Shown piece after piece: positions 55,706 to 64,000 of a stretch of 64,000 nucleotides of DNA. The number at the start of each line of letters is the position of its first letter. Position 1 is the stretch's first letter. The notes under the pieces were generated by a model, which was not told the origin of the DNA, did not search any database, and saw nothing but the letters and a program-made list of their open reading frames with translations. Made by a program: the position numbers and the translations under genes. Origin of the DNA: Phycisphaerae bacterium (GTDB lineage Bacteria; Planctomycetota; Phycisphaerae; UBA1845; Fen-1342); the NCBI GenBank assembly GCA_028277645.1, contig JANQFV010000023.1, positions 42,214-106,213 of the forward strand. Direction: 5' to 3'.

Positions 55706-55744
55706 ACCCCCCTCCCTCTCAGGGAGGAGCTGGGGAGGGTGGAA
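55706..55744. repeat. family C hairpin, copy 2
   Basis: CCCTCCCTCTCAGGGAGGAG-type imperfect inverted repeat just after the PEP-CTERM gene, matching 37701-37736. It could work as a terminator for that gene but lacks a clear T run. Confidence 0.55.
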
Positions 55745-55910
55745 CACCCGTCTAGCCGACATCCCCCGCTCGCACATTCGCCTGTCCCCGCCGTCGGGTC
55801 CTTTGCCAGCAAGTCTCATCGTCCCTTCATCTCCAACGCGCTCGGCCCACACCCACCCTCCCTCCATTACACTATGCGTCATCGAAACCACGCTGACCAA
55901 TGAGAGCAAA

Positions 55911-57563
55911 ATGACCGACACCGTTCGCACACGTTTCGCGCCGTCGCCCACCGGATACCTGCACATCGGAGGCGCCCGCACGGCCCTGTTCAACTACCTG
56001 CTGGCCAAGCGGGCGGGCGGGAAATTCGTGATCCGCATCGAAGACACCGACCAGACACGGAACATCGAGCACGCGGACGCCAAGCTGCTCGCCGACCTGC
56101 GCTGGCTAGGACTGAATTGGGACGAGGGACCGGAAGTCGGCGGCGATCTCGGGCCGTATTACCAGTCGCAGCGGCTGGGACGCTACGACGAGAATGCTCG
56201 TCGGTTGCTCGATGCCGGGATGGCATACTACGCATTCGAGACGCGCGAAGAGCTCGATGCGATGCGTCGCGAAGCCCAGCAGCGCGGTGAGAAGGGCTTT
56301 CGCTATCCGCGGCCGACGTCGTTCCCGTCGAAGGCTAACGCTGAGCAGGCGCGGGCGGAGGGCCGTCCGGTCGTCGTGCGTTTCAAGATGCCGGAACGTG
56401 ACTTCGTCGTGCCCGACCAGATCCTGGGCGACGTCACGATCGCCGCCAGTGAGCTGAGCGATTTCGTCATCGTCAAGGCCGACGGCTGGCCGACGTACCA
56501 CTTCGCGGTCGTGGTTGATGACGCAGCGATGCAGATCACGCACGTGCTCCGCGGGCAGGAGCACCTGATGAACACGCCAAACCACATGGCGTTGTTCGAG
56601 GCGCTGGGCAATACGCCGCCGAAGTTCGCGCACCTGCCGATCATCTTCAACATGAGCGGCTCGAAGATGAGCAAACGCGAAAAGGACAAGGTCGTGCGCG
56701 AAGCGGTAAAGGCCGGCAGCGTGGACGATGCGCGGCTGGGCGAGCTTACCGGTCTCAATGACTCCGCCCAGTTGAAGAGCTGGAAGAAGGGTGACACGCA
56801 ACTTCCCGGCGACGCGTTGCAGCAGTTGGCCGCGGCGTTGTGCGTTACCCTGCCCGAGATCGAAATTCACGACTTCCGCGTCAGCGGCTACCTGCCCGAG
56901 GTGCTGGTGAACTTCATCGCGCTGTTGGGCTGGAACCCGGGCACAGAGCAGGAGAAATTCACACTCGACAAGCTGTGCGAGACGTTCGGCGTCGAGCGTA
57001 TTGGCAAGACCAATGCGAAGTTTGATCGCGACAAGCTGCTGGCGTTCAACACGCAGGCGCTGGAAGCGGCGAGCCCGGAGCGCAAGCTCACCGGCATGAA
57101 AGACTGGCTGGCGACGACGCCGACCAGCGTGCTGAAGGACCTCAACGAAGCCACGCTCGGACGGCTGATCAAGCTGTGCGCCGGCTTCCGGACATATCCG
57201 GACATCGAACTAAAGTGCGGGGCACTATTCCAGGCCGATGACGAGCTCACCTACGACGAGAAGGCCGTGAAGAAATGGCTGCTCAAGGGGCAGACGCCCG
57301 GCCGGCAGGTGCTGGCGGAAATGAGATCCACGCTGGCTGATCTGCCGGAATGGTCGGCCGAGCCGCTCGACGCGGCCATTCGTGCGTTCGCCGAGCAGCG
57401 CGAGCTGGGGCTCGGGAAGGTGGCGCAGCCCTTGCGGGTCGCGGTCACGGGCTCGACGATCAGCCCGCAGATCTCCGACACACTGGAGTTGCTGGGCCGC
57501 GAGCGGACGCTGGCGCGGATCGACCGCGCGCTGCAAGTCGCGGAGACGGCCGCCGCGGGATAA
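55911..57563 (+). CDS. gltX: glutamyl-tRNA synthetase
   Basis: A 550-residue class I GluRS. The N-terminus shows FAPSPTGYLHIGGARTALFN (HIGH motif), then FVIRIEDTDQTR, and the KMSKS motif reads KMSKREKDK at about 250. The C-terminal helical anticodon domain is complete. The start ATG at 55911 follows AGAGC; an in-frame extension to 55803 is not supported by a ribosome site or a homologous sequence. Upstream TACACT (55868-55873) is a possible -10. The 3' end is followed after 52 bases by a small lipoprotein gene that may be in the same transcript. Confidence 0.96.
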   Translation: MTDTVRTRFAPSPTGYLHIGGARTALFNYLLAKRAGGKFVIRIEDTDQTRNIEHADAKLLADLRWLGLNWDEGPEVGGDLGPYYQSQRLGRYDENARRLLDAGMAYYAFETREELDAMRREAQQRGEKGFRYPRPTSFPSKANAEQARAEGRPVVVRFKMPERDFVVPDQILGDVTIAASELSDFVIVKADGWPTYHFAVVVDDAAMQITHVLRGQEHLMNTPNHMALFEALGNTPPKFAHLPIIFNMSGSKMSKREKDKVVREAVKAGSVDDARLGELTGLNDSAQLKSWKKGDTQLPGDALQQLAAALCVTLPEIEIHDFRVSGYLPEVLVNFIALLGWNPGTEQEKFTLDKLCETFGVERIGKTNAKFDRDKLLAFNTQALEAASPERKLTGMKDWLATTPTSVLKDLNEATLGRLIKLCAGFRTYPDIELKCGALFQADDELTYDEKAVKKWLLKGQTPGRQVLAEMRSTLADLPEWSAEPLDAAIRAFAEQRELGLGKVAQPLRVAVTGSTISPQISDTLELLGRERTLARIDRALQVAETAAAG

Positions 57564-57614
57564 GATTCGGTGCGTCCGCAAGACTCCTCGGGCAATCAGC
57601 GAGGAAGGCACTTC

Positions 57615-57992
57615 ATGAAGTCCTCTGGAATTCGAACTGCCGCGCTAATCGCGATTTCGGCTGTCGGCACACTGCTCGCGACGGGCTGTGGCGGCGCGAT
57701 CGTGGGCTACTGGCGTCTCCACGACGCCAAGCCCAATCGCCAGGTGTTCAGCCTCGACCATGCCAATTTCCGATCGGACGGGACGTTCGCCGTCACGACG
57801 ACGATCGAGGGCATGACGCAGCGCGAATCCGGTACGTACAAGTTCATCGGGTACAAGTTGAAGCTGCACCCCGAAGGCGGTGGGCAACGCGCCTACACAT
57901 CGAAGCTGCGCGGCGGACGGCTGGAACTCCGCGACGGCGACAACGTCGTTGTTCTGAAGAAGAGCACAAAGGGCAAGAAAGATGGCGGCTGA
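57615..57992 (+). CDS. small lipoprotein of unknown function
   Basis: A 125-residue predicted lipoprotein with signal and lipobox LLATGC (Cys at about 25), followed by a soluble part with WRLHDAKPNRQVFSLDHANFRSDGTFAVTT and a strand-rich remainder. It resembles short secreted lipocalin-like proteins in general pattern but I recognise no family. The ATG at 57615 has GAGGAAGG upstream. The 3' end overlaps the acylphosphatase start by 11 bases, so the two genes are translationally coupled. Confidence 0.7.
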   Translation: MKSSGIRTAALIAISAVGTLLATGCGGAIVGYWRLHDAKPNRQVFSLDHANFRSDGTFAVTTTIEGMTQRESGTYKFIGYKLKLHPEGGGQRAYTSKLRGGRLELRDGDNVVVLKKSTKGKKDGG

Positions 57993-58272
57993 GGGCGGAC
58001 CGTCGATTCGCAAACGCGTCCTGTTCTCGGGCCGTGTGCAGGGTGTGTGCTTTCGCGCAACAACGCTGGAGATCAGTCGTGGGCGGAACGTCGCCGGTTT
58101 TGTCCGCAATCTCCCGGACGGTCGCGTCGAGTTGGAAGCCCAGGGCGACGCGGCGGAGGTGGCGCAACTGCTCGCCGATGTGCGACGCAGCTTCGAGGGC
58201 AACATCACGGATGAGCAGGAATCCGTGGTCGGGTTGCACGCCGACGAGACTGCGTTTGAAATCCTATACTGA
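57982..58272 (+). CDS. acyP: acylphosphatase
   Basis: A 96-residue acylphosphatase, which hydrolyses carboxyl-phosphate bonds such as acetyl phosphate. The active-site region reads FSGRVQGVCFRATTLEI (Arg in GCFR) and the second catalytic Asn lies in VAGFVRNLPDGRVE; both are intact. The start overlaps the upstream lipoprotein gene by 11 bases. The family A repeat copy 5 follows closely. Confidence 0.93.
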   Translation: MAAEGGPSIRKRVLFSGRVQGVCFRATTLEISRGRNVAGFVRNLPDGRVELEAQGDAAEVAQLLADVRRSFEGNITDEQESVVGLHADETAFEILY

Positions 58273-58294
58273 GAGCCCGGCCAATCCCATGCCC

Positions 58295-58386
58295 GTCATT
58301 CCGGGCGAGGCGAGGAATCTGCCCGTGAACCGGCGGTCTTGTCCGCACGTATGGAGATTCCGCCGCCCGTTGGTCGTCGGAATGAG
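58295..58386. repeat. family A repeat, copy 5
   Basis: Palindrome with arms GTCATTCCGG and GGAATGAG, inner GAGGAATCTGC and GAGATTCCG; the most diverged copy. It lies between acyP and the ACT-domain gene and ends 63 bases before the latter's start. Confidence 0.75.
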
Positions 58387-58448
58387 GCACGGTAAGATGT
58401 TTGCGTGCTGCACGCGCCCACGTGCAACACGATAGTGGAGGTACGGAG

Positions 58449-58880
58449 ATGGACTATCAGGTCACAACCGAGCACGTCTGGGTCGCCCCCCTGCCGGACC
58501 GGCCCGGCGCCCTCGCGGAACTGCTGAACAAATTGACGGGGGCCGGCGTTAACCTCGAGTTGATTCTCTCACGTCGTGATCTCCCGGGCCGCGCGTTGCT
58601 CTACGTGTCGCCGCTGCGCACGATCGACGAGGTCCGCGCGGCGGAGGCGGTGGGCCTCACGCAGGACAACAGCATGCGCATGTTGCGCGTCGAGGGCCCC
58701 AACCGTGTGGGGCTGGCGGTCACGATCGCCAATTCGCTGGGGGCCGCGGGCATCAACGTCAGCGCCTACGCCGCGGCCGCGCTGGCCGGTATGCACGTCA
58801 CGAACCTTGCATTCGACGATGACGCGGACGCCGAAGAAGCCCGTCGCATCCTCAACACGGAACTAGCAAAGCTGAAGTAG
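58449..58880 (+). CDS. tandem ACT-domain protein
   Basis: A 143-residue protein with two ACT domains: residues about 8-60 (VWVAPLPDRPGALAELLNKLTGAGVNLELIL) and 75-140 (EGPNRVGLAVTIANSLGAAGINVSAYAAAALAGMHVTNLAFDD, short of the full match). ACT domains bind amino acids and regulate metabolic enzymes; free-standing tandem ACT proteins are thought to be sensors. The ATG at 58449 follows GGAGG with seven bases between. No neighbouring amino-acid gene is seen to name a target. Confidence 0.8.
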   Translation: MDYQVTTEHVWVAPLPDRPGALAELLNKLTGAGVNLELILSRRDLPGRALLYVSPLRTIDEVRAAEAVGLTQDNSMRMLRVEGPNRVGLAVTIANSLGAAGINVSAYAAAALAGMHVTNLAFDDDADAEEARRILNTELAKLK

Positions 58881-59078
58881 ACGGCGCGCCGCGGGGCGCA
58901 GCGCCGTGCAGACCTCGCGCTGACACGTTCGGACGGCGCATCCCAATGCCTTTGACGAGCAGCGGGTCGGCATCTACAGTGCCGGTCCGGTTGCGTTCCA
59001 CAAAACACGCACCGATCTTCCCATACTCGCGACGTCCCGCGACGGCGTGCGCAACTCAAAGACCAGGAGACCAACCCC

Positions 59079-60584
59079 ATGTCCGACACGCCCGACGTCC
59101 AGTCCACGCGAAAGCTGACATTCTTGGAACAAATGGCAAGCTTTCCCGGCTCGTTCTGGGTCGCGAACGTCATCGAGCTGGTCGAGCGCTTCTCGTTCTA
59201 CGGCGTGCGAACTATCGCTGCCCTGTACATTACCGAAACTGCCGCCAACGGGGGGCTGGAGCTAAGCAGCACCGACAAGGGCATCTTCTTTGGGGTCTGG
59301 TCCCTGATTCAATGTCTGTTGCCGATGTTTACCGGCGGCTTTGCCGACCGCTACGGATACCGGCTGTCGCTGATGGTGGCGTTCGGTATCAATATTGTGG
59401 GATACGCGATGATGGGCTTCACCACTGACTGGTGGAGCTTCATGCTGGCGTGCTGCCTGATCGGCACGGGGACGGCGATCTTCAAACCACCGCTACACGG
59501 GACATTGGCCCACTGCGTGAACGAGAAGAACTCGTCGGTCGGCTGGGGGATGTTCTACCAAGTGGTGAATATCGGCGGATTCATCGGTCCGATGGTGTGC
59601 GGATACCTGCGGCTGTTGGAATGGCGCTACGCGTTCTTTGCGTCCGCGGGCATCATCGTCGTGAACATCATCATCACCGCGTTGTTCCTCAAGGACTACG
59701 CCAAGGGCGGCGCCGCAGGCGAAGGCAAGCCGCGTAAGTCCGCCGGCGAGGTCTTCGCTGAGAGCGTGTCCGTGCTGAAGGACGTGCGTTTCGTAGTTTT
59801 TCTGGGAATCTTCTCCGGTTTCTGGTTCATGTTCATGCAGCTATTCGATCAGCTCTCGGTGTTCATCAACCAGTGGGTGAACTCGAACGATTTGGTCCAA
59901 TTCCTGGCCCGAGTAACCGGCTGGGAGTTTTTCCAGAAAATGGCTGCCGATGGCACGCAGGTCAATCCTGAATGGATCATCAACGTCGACGCGGGCTCAA
60001 TCATCATCCTGGTGTTATTGATCTCCTACATCACCGGCAAGTTCAAACCGATCAGCGCGATGATCGTGGGCATGTTCATCTGCTGTGGGGGCTTTCTGCT
60101 CGCAGGTTCGGTCACGACCGGCGCGATGTGCGTGTTGGGCATCTTCATTTTCGCGATCGGGGAGATGGCGTGCAGCCCCAAGTTCAGCGAATACATCGGA
60201 CTGATGGCCTCGCCCGAGAAGAAGGCGCTGTACATGGGGTACTCGAACATCCCCTTTGCCGTCGGCTGGGCTGGGGCCAACTTCATCGGCGGGCCGCTCT
60301 ACGATCAGTTGTCGGACAAATACAACCTCGCCCAGCGCTATCTGGTGGAGAAGCTCGGGCAGGACGCGACGGAGTTGGCTCAGCTTGGTAAGGATGAGAT
60401 CATGCCGAGGCTCGCACAGACCCTCGACACGACTGAGTTGGCGGCGCGGGAGGTGCTGTGGAACACGTACCAACCGCAGACGTTCTGGTGGATCTGCACC
60501 GCGATCGGTCTGGCCTCAACGCTTGCAATGGTCGGATACCATTTCTGGCTGGAAGCCGATGCACGGAAACGCGAGGTCGCCTGA
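59079..60584 (+). CDS. POT-family (PTR2) peptide transporter
   Basis: A 501-residue major-facilitator transporter of the proton-dependent oligopeptide type. The ExxERFSFYG motif at residues about 35-45 is complete (ELVERFSFYG), followed by the PTR2 second motif FYQVVNIGGFIGP at about 160. Twelve or more transmembrane helices are visible. It should import di- or tripeptides, or in some members other amino-acid-like compounds. The ATG at 59079 is preceded by AGGAG. The gene is followed by folD 24 bases on, in the same direction. Confidence 0.93.
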   Translation: MSDTPDVQSTRKLTFLEQMASFPGSFWVANVIELVERFSFYGVRTIAALYITETAANGGLELSSTDKGIFFGVWSLIQCLLPMFTGGFADRYGYRLSLMVAFGINIVGYAMMGFTTDWWSFMLACCLIGTGTAIFKPPLHGTLAHCVNEKNSSVGWGMFYQVVNIGGFIGPMVCGYLRLLEWRYAFFASAGIIVVNIIITALFLKDYAKGGAAGEGKPRKSAGEVFAESVSVLKDVRFVVFLGIFSGFWFMFMQLFDQLSVFINQWVNSNDLVQFLARVTGWEFFQKMAADGTQVNPEWIINVDAGSIIILVLLISYITGKFKPISAMIVGMFICCGGFLLAGSVTTGAMCVLGIFIFAIGEMACSPKFSEYIGLMASPEKKALYMGYSNIPFAVGWAGANFIGGPLYDQLSDKYNLAQRYLVEKLGQDATELAQLGKDEIMPRLAQTLDTTELAAREVLWNTYQPQTFWWICTAIGLASTLAMVGYHFWLEADARKREVA

Positions 60585-60608
60585 CACGACGCTTCTCGCG
60601 GGAATCGT

Positions 60609-61493
60609 ATGCCAGCACGCATCCTCGACGGCAAAGCGTACGCAGCCGAGATTCGGCACGAGGTCACCCGGCAGGTGGCGTGGTTTCACAGCCACCACGG
60701 GCAGATCAAGCTGTGCGCGGTGCTCGTGGGGTCAGATGACGCCGGACGGCTATACGCCGAGCGGCAGCGCAAGCTCGCCATCGTCGTGGGTGTGCAGTAC
60801 GAGTTGGTGGAGTTGCCGGAAGCAACCACACAGGAAGAGCTGACCACGACGATCGACCGGCTGAACGTTGACCGGCTCGTCACGGGGATCATTCTTCAGC
60901 TCCCTCTGCCGGCGCACCTCGATACCGCCGCCGCGCAGTATCGCATCGATCCCTACAAGGACGTCGAGGGCGTCAATCCTGCGAACATCGGCTGGCTCTT
61001 CTACGACGAGCCGATCATCGCGCCGTGTACGGCGCTGGCGGTCACCGAACTGATTCGCCGCAGTGGCGTGACGGTTCGTGGGGCACACGCGGTGGTCGTC
61101 GGCCAATCACGCATCGTCGGGAGACCCGTCACGATGTTCCTGCTCACGCAGATGGCGACGGTCACGGGCTGTCACATCGCGACGCGCGACTTGGTCGCGG
61201 AGACGACGCGGGCGGATATCCTCGTGGTAGCAGTCGGCAAGCCCCACTTGATTGGTATCGAGCACGTCCGCCCCGGCGCGGTCGTGATCGACGTCGGTAT
61301 CAACCGCGTCACCGAGCAGGACGCGGCGGGGAAAACGGTCCGCCGAACGGTAGGCGACGTCGATTTCGACGCGGTGGCTCCGAACGCGGCCGCGATTACG
61401 CCCGTCCCCGGCGGCGTAGGCCCGTTGACGGTGGCGATGTTGCTGCGAAACACCGTGGAAGCGGCGCGAAAGCAGTTGGATCGGAAGATATAA
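60609..61493 (+). CDS. folD: FolD-like methylenetetrahydrofolate dehydrogenase/cyclohydrolase with altered active site
   Basis: A 294-residue FolD-family protein. The fold is intact, including GIILQLPLP (Gln97) and the C-terminal NAD(P)-binding GQSRIVGRPV and TPVPGGVGP. However, key residues of the catalytic site differ: in the segment that normally reads S-x-x-Y-x-x-x-K, this protein has Gly46, Tyr49 and Gln53 in place of Ser, Tyr and Lys, and KDVDG is KDVEG with Glu120 for Asp. The Lys is required for cyclohydrolase activity in the human enzyme. The protein therefore may be a dehydrogenase only. The start ATG at 60609 follows the POT stop closely. Confidence 0.9.
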   Translation: MPARILDGKAYAAEIRHEVTRQVAWFHSHHGQIKLCAVLVGSDDAGRLYAERQRKLAIVVGVQYELVELPEATTQEELTTTIDRLNVDRLVTGIILQLPLPAHLDTAAAQYRIDPYKDVEGVNPANIGWLFYDEPIIAPCTALAVTELIRRSGVTVRGAHAVVVGQSRIVGRPVTMFLLTQMATVTGCHIATRDLVAETTRADILVVAVGKPHLIGIEHVRPGAVVIDVGINRVTEQDAAGKTVRRTVGDVDFDAVAPNAAAITPVPGGVGPLTVAMLLRNTVEAARKQLDRKI

Positions 61494-61534
61494 GATCCAC
61501 CTGTGTGGTGTCACTGCGGAGTAGCGGCACGCCT

Positions 61535-61542
61535 GCTATACT
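61535..61542 (+). promoter_or_regulatory. extended -10 of the cysK promoter
   Basis: TG-C-TATACT at 61534-61542, an extended -10 element, with no good -35. It lies about 85 bases upstream of the cysK start. Confidence 0.45.
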
Positions 61543-61626
61543 CCAGGGTTGGAGTCGAAGACCATCTTGAGTGTAGGATGCCAGGGTATTCCGCAGTGTC
61601 TCAACGCTGCTGCTGAGGAGACGAGC

Positions 61627-62568
61627 ATGGGCCGACTGTACGAGAACGCGACCAAGTCGATCGGTAATACGCCGCTGGTCAGGATCAATCGCATCATCAA
61701 CGGCAATTCGAATGTCTACGCCAAGCTGGAGTTCTTCAACCCGCTGAAAAGCGTCAAGGACCGCATCGGCGTCAGCATGATCGACGACGGCATCGCCAAA
61801 GGTCAGATCAAGGACGACACGGTCATCATCGAGCCGACGTCGGGGAACACCGGCATCGCGCTGGCGTTCGTCTGTGCCGCCAAGGGTCTGAAGCTCATCC
61901 TCACCATGCCCGAAAGCATGTCAATCGAACGGCGCAAGGTGCTCAAGCAGCTCGGCGCCGAACTCGTGCTCACCGAAGCAGCCAAGGGTATGAAAGGTGC
62001 CGTTGCGAAGGCGGAGGAACTCGTCGCGCAGACGCCGAACGCGTTCATGCCGCAGCAATTCAAGAATCCCGCCAACGTCGAGATCCATCGCAAGACCACC
62101 GCCGAAGAGATCTGGAACGATACCGACGGCAGAGTCGACATCCTCATTGCGGGTGTCGGCACCGGCGGCACGATCACGGGCGTCACCGAAGTGCTCAAGC
62201 AGCGTAAGCCCACGTTCCAGGCCATCGCGGTCGAGCCGGCCGAGTCACCGATCATCAGTCAGAAGCGCGCGGGAAACGAGCTGCAACCCGGTCCGCACAA
62301 GATTCAGGGCATCGGTGCCGGGTTCATTCCCGACATTCTGAACGTCGACGTGATCGACGATGTGGTGCAGGTGGAAAGTGGTGACGCATTCTCGTGGGCC
62401 CGTCGTGCTGCACAGCAGGAAGGTATCCTGTGCGGTATCAGTTCGGGTGCTGCCCTGTGTGCGGCGAGCCAGGTGGCGCAACGTCCGGAAAACAAGGGCA
62501 AGATGATCGTGACAATTTTGGCGTCTGCAGGTGAGCGCTACATTTCGACGGCGCTGTTTGACGACTAA
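61627..62568 (+). CDS. cysK: cysteine synthase A
   Basis: A 313-residue PLP enzyme that makes cysteine from O-acetylserine and sulfide. The PLP Lys is Lys44 in [11 protein letters not shown], and the substrate-binding [11 protein letters not shown] and [10 protein letters not shown] are present. The C-terminal end is complete. The start ATG at 61627 has GAGGAG a few bases upstream; an in-frame extension to 61549 has none. It is followed by cysC with a 196-base gap, so both genes serve sulfur assimilation. Confidence 0.95.
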   Translation: MGRLYENATKSIGNTPLVRINRIINGNSNVYAKLEFFNPLKSVKDRIGVSMIDDGIAKGQIKDDTVIIEPTSGNTGIALAFVCAAKGLKLILTMPESMSIERRKVLKQLGAELVLTEAAKGMKGAVAKAEELVAQTPNAFMPQQFKNPANVEIHRKTTAEEIWNDTDGRVDILIAGVGTGGTITGVTEVLKQRKPTFQAIAVEPAESPIISQKRAGNELQPGPHKIQGIGAGFIPDILNVDVIDDVVQVESGDAFSWARRAAQQEGILCGISSGAALCAASQVAQRPENKGKMIVTILASAGERYISTALFDD

Positions 62569-62764
62569 GGCACTCGGTAGCGTTTCCCCCCTGCGGGCAA
62601 CGTAGAACGAACGGAGCACCTCGTGTCCTCCGTCGGCCGCTGGGGGCCGACGCGACGCGCGACGGCGTTTGTGCGACGGGCTGGAACTGCTATGATGGGC
62701 GGTTTCCCGGCGTGAGCGGTTTCCACGTCGGCCCCTGGAACCTGCACACATTGGGCGAGACATC

Positions 62765-63385
62765 ATGGCAGATCAGAAAGCTACCAACATCACCTGGCAC
62801 GAAGGGCACGTCGAGCGCGCGGATCGCAATAAACTGCTGAGGCAGCAGGGCGCGACCATCTGGTTTACCGGCCTGAGCGCTTGCGGCAAGAGCACCATCG
62901 CGTTCACGCTCGAGCACGCCCTGGTCGAGCGCAGCCATCTGGCGTACGTGCTCGACGGCGACAACGTCCGCCACGGCCTCAACAAGAACCTCGGTTTCTC
63001 CCCCGCCGACCGCGAAGAGAACATCCGCCGGATCGGCGAAGTGTCGAAGCTGTTCGCCGACGCGGGTGTGCTGACGTGCACGAGCTTCATCAGCCCCTAC
63101 CGCGCGGACCGCGACAAGGCCCGCGAGATCCACGAGGCGGACGGCCTGCCGTTCATCGAAGTGTACGTCAAGGCGTCCGTCGAGCTCTGCGAACAGCGCG
63201 ACCCGAAAGGCCTGTACAAGAAGGCCCGTGCTGGCGAGATTCCCGAGTTCACTGGTATCTCTGCGCCGTACGAGGAGCCGTTGAAGGCGGAAATCGTACT
63301 CGAGACCGAGCAACTTTCGCCCCAGGAAGCGGCCCAGCAGGTGCTCGATTATCTGGCGCAGAAAGGCCTGCTGCCGAACACCTGA
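62765..63385 (+). CDS. cysC: adenylylsulfate kinase
   Basis: A 206-residue APS kinase that makes PAPS. The P-loop is GLSACGKST (36-44), with Cys in place of the usual Gly in GxxGx[35 protein letters not shown] and [11 protein letters not shown] are family motifs. No ATP sulfurylase gene is seen in the window, but cysK is upstream. The start ATG at 62765 has no strong ribosome site. The PIG-L gene begins 15 bases downstream. Confidence 0.95.
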   Translation: MADQKATNITWHEGHVERADRNKLLRQQGATIWFTGLSACGKSTIAFTLEHALVERSHLAYVLDGDNVRHGLNKNLGFSPADREENIRRIGEVSKLFADAGVLTCTSFISPYRADRDKAREIHEADGLPFIEVYVKASVELCEQRDPKGLYKKARAGEIPEFTGISAPYEEPLKAEIVLETEQLSPQEAAQQVLDYLAQKGLLPNT

Positions 63386-63400
63386 TCCCGCGGAGTTCTG

Positions 63401-64000
63401 ATGTCCGATATGACACTCGACATCATCTTCGCGATGCCGCACCCGGACGATATCGAGATCACGTGCGGCGGCACGATCGCGAAATTCGTCCAGCGCGGCC
63501 ACCGGGTCGGCATTCTGCACATGACTGACGGCGAGCCGACGCCGCGCGGCACGCCCGAAGCACGCGCCACGGAACTCGCGGCGGCGGCGCAAGTACTGGG
63601 CGTCGAGCACGTCGAGACGCTCGGCCTGCCCAACCGGGAACTCATGGACGGCCCGCCCGCGCGGTATGCGGTGGCGACAGCGTTTCGCCGCCACAAACCG
63701 CGCATCGTCGTCGGCATGGCGGGCCGCACCCCCGGCGCGTCGCCGGACCACTACCAGGCCCAGCTCATCCTGGAAGGGGCGCGGTTCTACTCACAACTGA
63801 CAAAATGGGATGATCGTTTCGACGGTACCGAGCCGCACCGCATCGACTGGCTCTGGTACCGGCCCGTCGCGGTCGGCGTGCAGGACACGAACTGGGTATC
63901 CACGTTCGTCGTCGACGTGAGCGACGTCTACGAGCAAAAGATCGCCGCCATCTCGTGCTACAAGTCTCAGTTTGACGAACAGCGGCTCGAGCGGCTGCTG
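63401..64000 (+). CDS. PIG-L/LmbE-family deacetylase, 3' end outside the window
   Basis: At least 200 residues of a PIG-L (LmbE-like) N-acetylglucosaminyl deacetylase, the family that includes BshB and MshB. The metal-binding motif FAMPHPDDIEI is at about 11-21 and SPDHY at about 109-113 supplies the further His. The ATG at 63401 starts 15 bases after the cysC stop, so the two are co-transcribed. The frame remains open to the window edge, so the end is missing. Possible roles are bacillithiol-like thiol synthesis, given its place next to cysteine genes, or another deacetylation. Confidence 0.88.
   Translation, partial: MSDMTLDIIFAMPHPDDIEITCGGTIAKFVQRGHRVGILHMTDGEPTPRGTPEARATELAAAAQVLGVEHVETLGLPNRELMDGPPARYAVATAFRRHKPRIVVGMAGRTPGASPDHYQAQLILEGARFYSQLTKWDDRFDGTEPHRIDWLWYRPVAVGVQDTNWVSTFVVDVSDVYEQKIAAISCYKSQFDEQRLERLL

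Overview
The window is one contiguous, GC-rich bacterial chromosome segment, most likely from a member of the Planctomycetota. Two proteins end in PEP-CTERM sorting tails. There is an MJ0042-type zinc-finger membrane protein, a PQQ-like beta-propeller protein, a secreted FAD oxidoreductase, a DUF1963 protein, a DUF3179 protein, many large exported proteins without close functional names, short scattered operons on both strands, and families of dispersed palindromic repeats between genes. No rRNA, tRNA, CRISPR array or insertion-sequence transposase was seen. The assignment to Planctomycetota is inference from gene content, not from a marker gene.

Layout. 0-3.3 kb (+): trpS, scpA, a RidA-family gene and a ROK sugar kinase. 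3.2-10.3 kb (-): dapF, an exported FecR-like protein, a CDP-alcohol phosphatidyltransferase, a large membrane protein, an MntR-type regulator and a second membrane protein. 10.5-12.7 kb (+): a J-domain protein, a MoxR AAA ATPase and a MazG-like pyrophosphohydrolase. 12.8-17.7 kb: a surface-polymer/lipid cluster in which ATP-grasp, DegT aminotransferase and WbqC genes are joined by 4-base overlaps on the minus strand, and an LpxL-like acyltransferase plus a CPBP protease are divergent on the plus strand. 17.8-22.7 kb: DUF3179, PQQ-like propeller, M29 aminopeptidase and an exported ARPP-1-like protein. 22.8-26.3 kb is an accessory island. It holds two decayed gene remnants, a PEP-CTERM formylglycine-generating-enzyme-like gene, and a roughly 1.06 kb apparently noncoding, highly structured RNA gene with its own strong promoter and intrinsic terminator. 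26.3-33.2 kb: PhoH/PIN, flagellin, a TPR protein and an unusual MutS2. 33.2-42.5 kb: mostly exported or membrane proteins (tandem SRPBCC, S9 peptidase, FAD oxidoreductase, DUF1963, MJ0042, small lipoprotein). 42.5-50.6 kb: Ada-like methyltransferase with EamA transporter, CorC/HlyC, MnmE-like GTPase, CoaX, ObgE, and an NtrC-type regulator. 50.8-58.9 kb: glnS, AraC/GyrI regulator, TerC, PEP-CTERM protein, gltX, lipoprotein, acylphosphatase, ACT protein. 59-64 kb (+): POT transporter, a FolD variant with changed catalytic residues, cysK, cysC and the start of a PIG-L deacetylase cut by the window end.

The main candidate for something undescribed is the RNA gene at 24929-25988 (minus). It has a -35/extended -10 promoter, an AT-rich upstream region with a 13-base palindrome, repeated G-rich stem-loops with GNRA-like loops, and a hairpin followed by six T residues. 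It lies against a truncated gene. I could not match it to rRNA, RNase P RNA, tmRNA, or a group I or II intron by eye. Other points of interest are the FolD active-site substitutions, the MnmE-like GTPase without its C-terminal Cys motif, the MutS2 without an Smr domain but with a duplicated C-terminal barrel-like domain, five copies of a MITE-like palindrome, and several promoters placed so close to start codons that leaderless mRNAs are likely.
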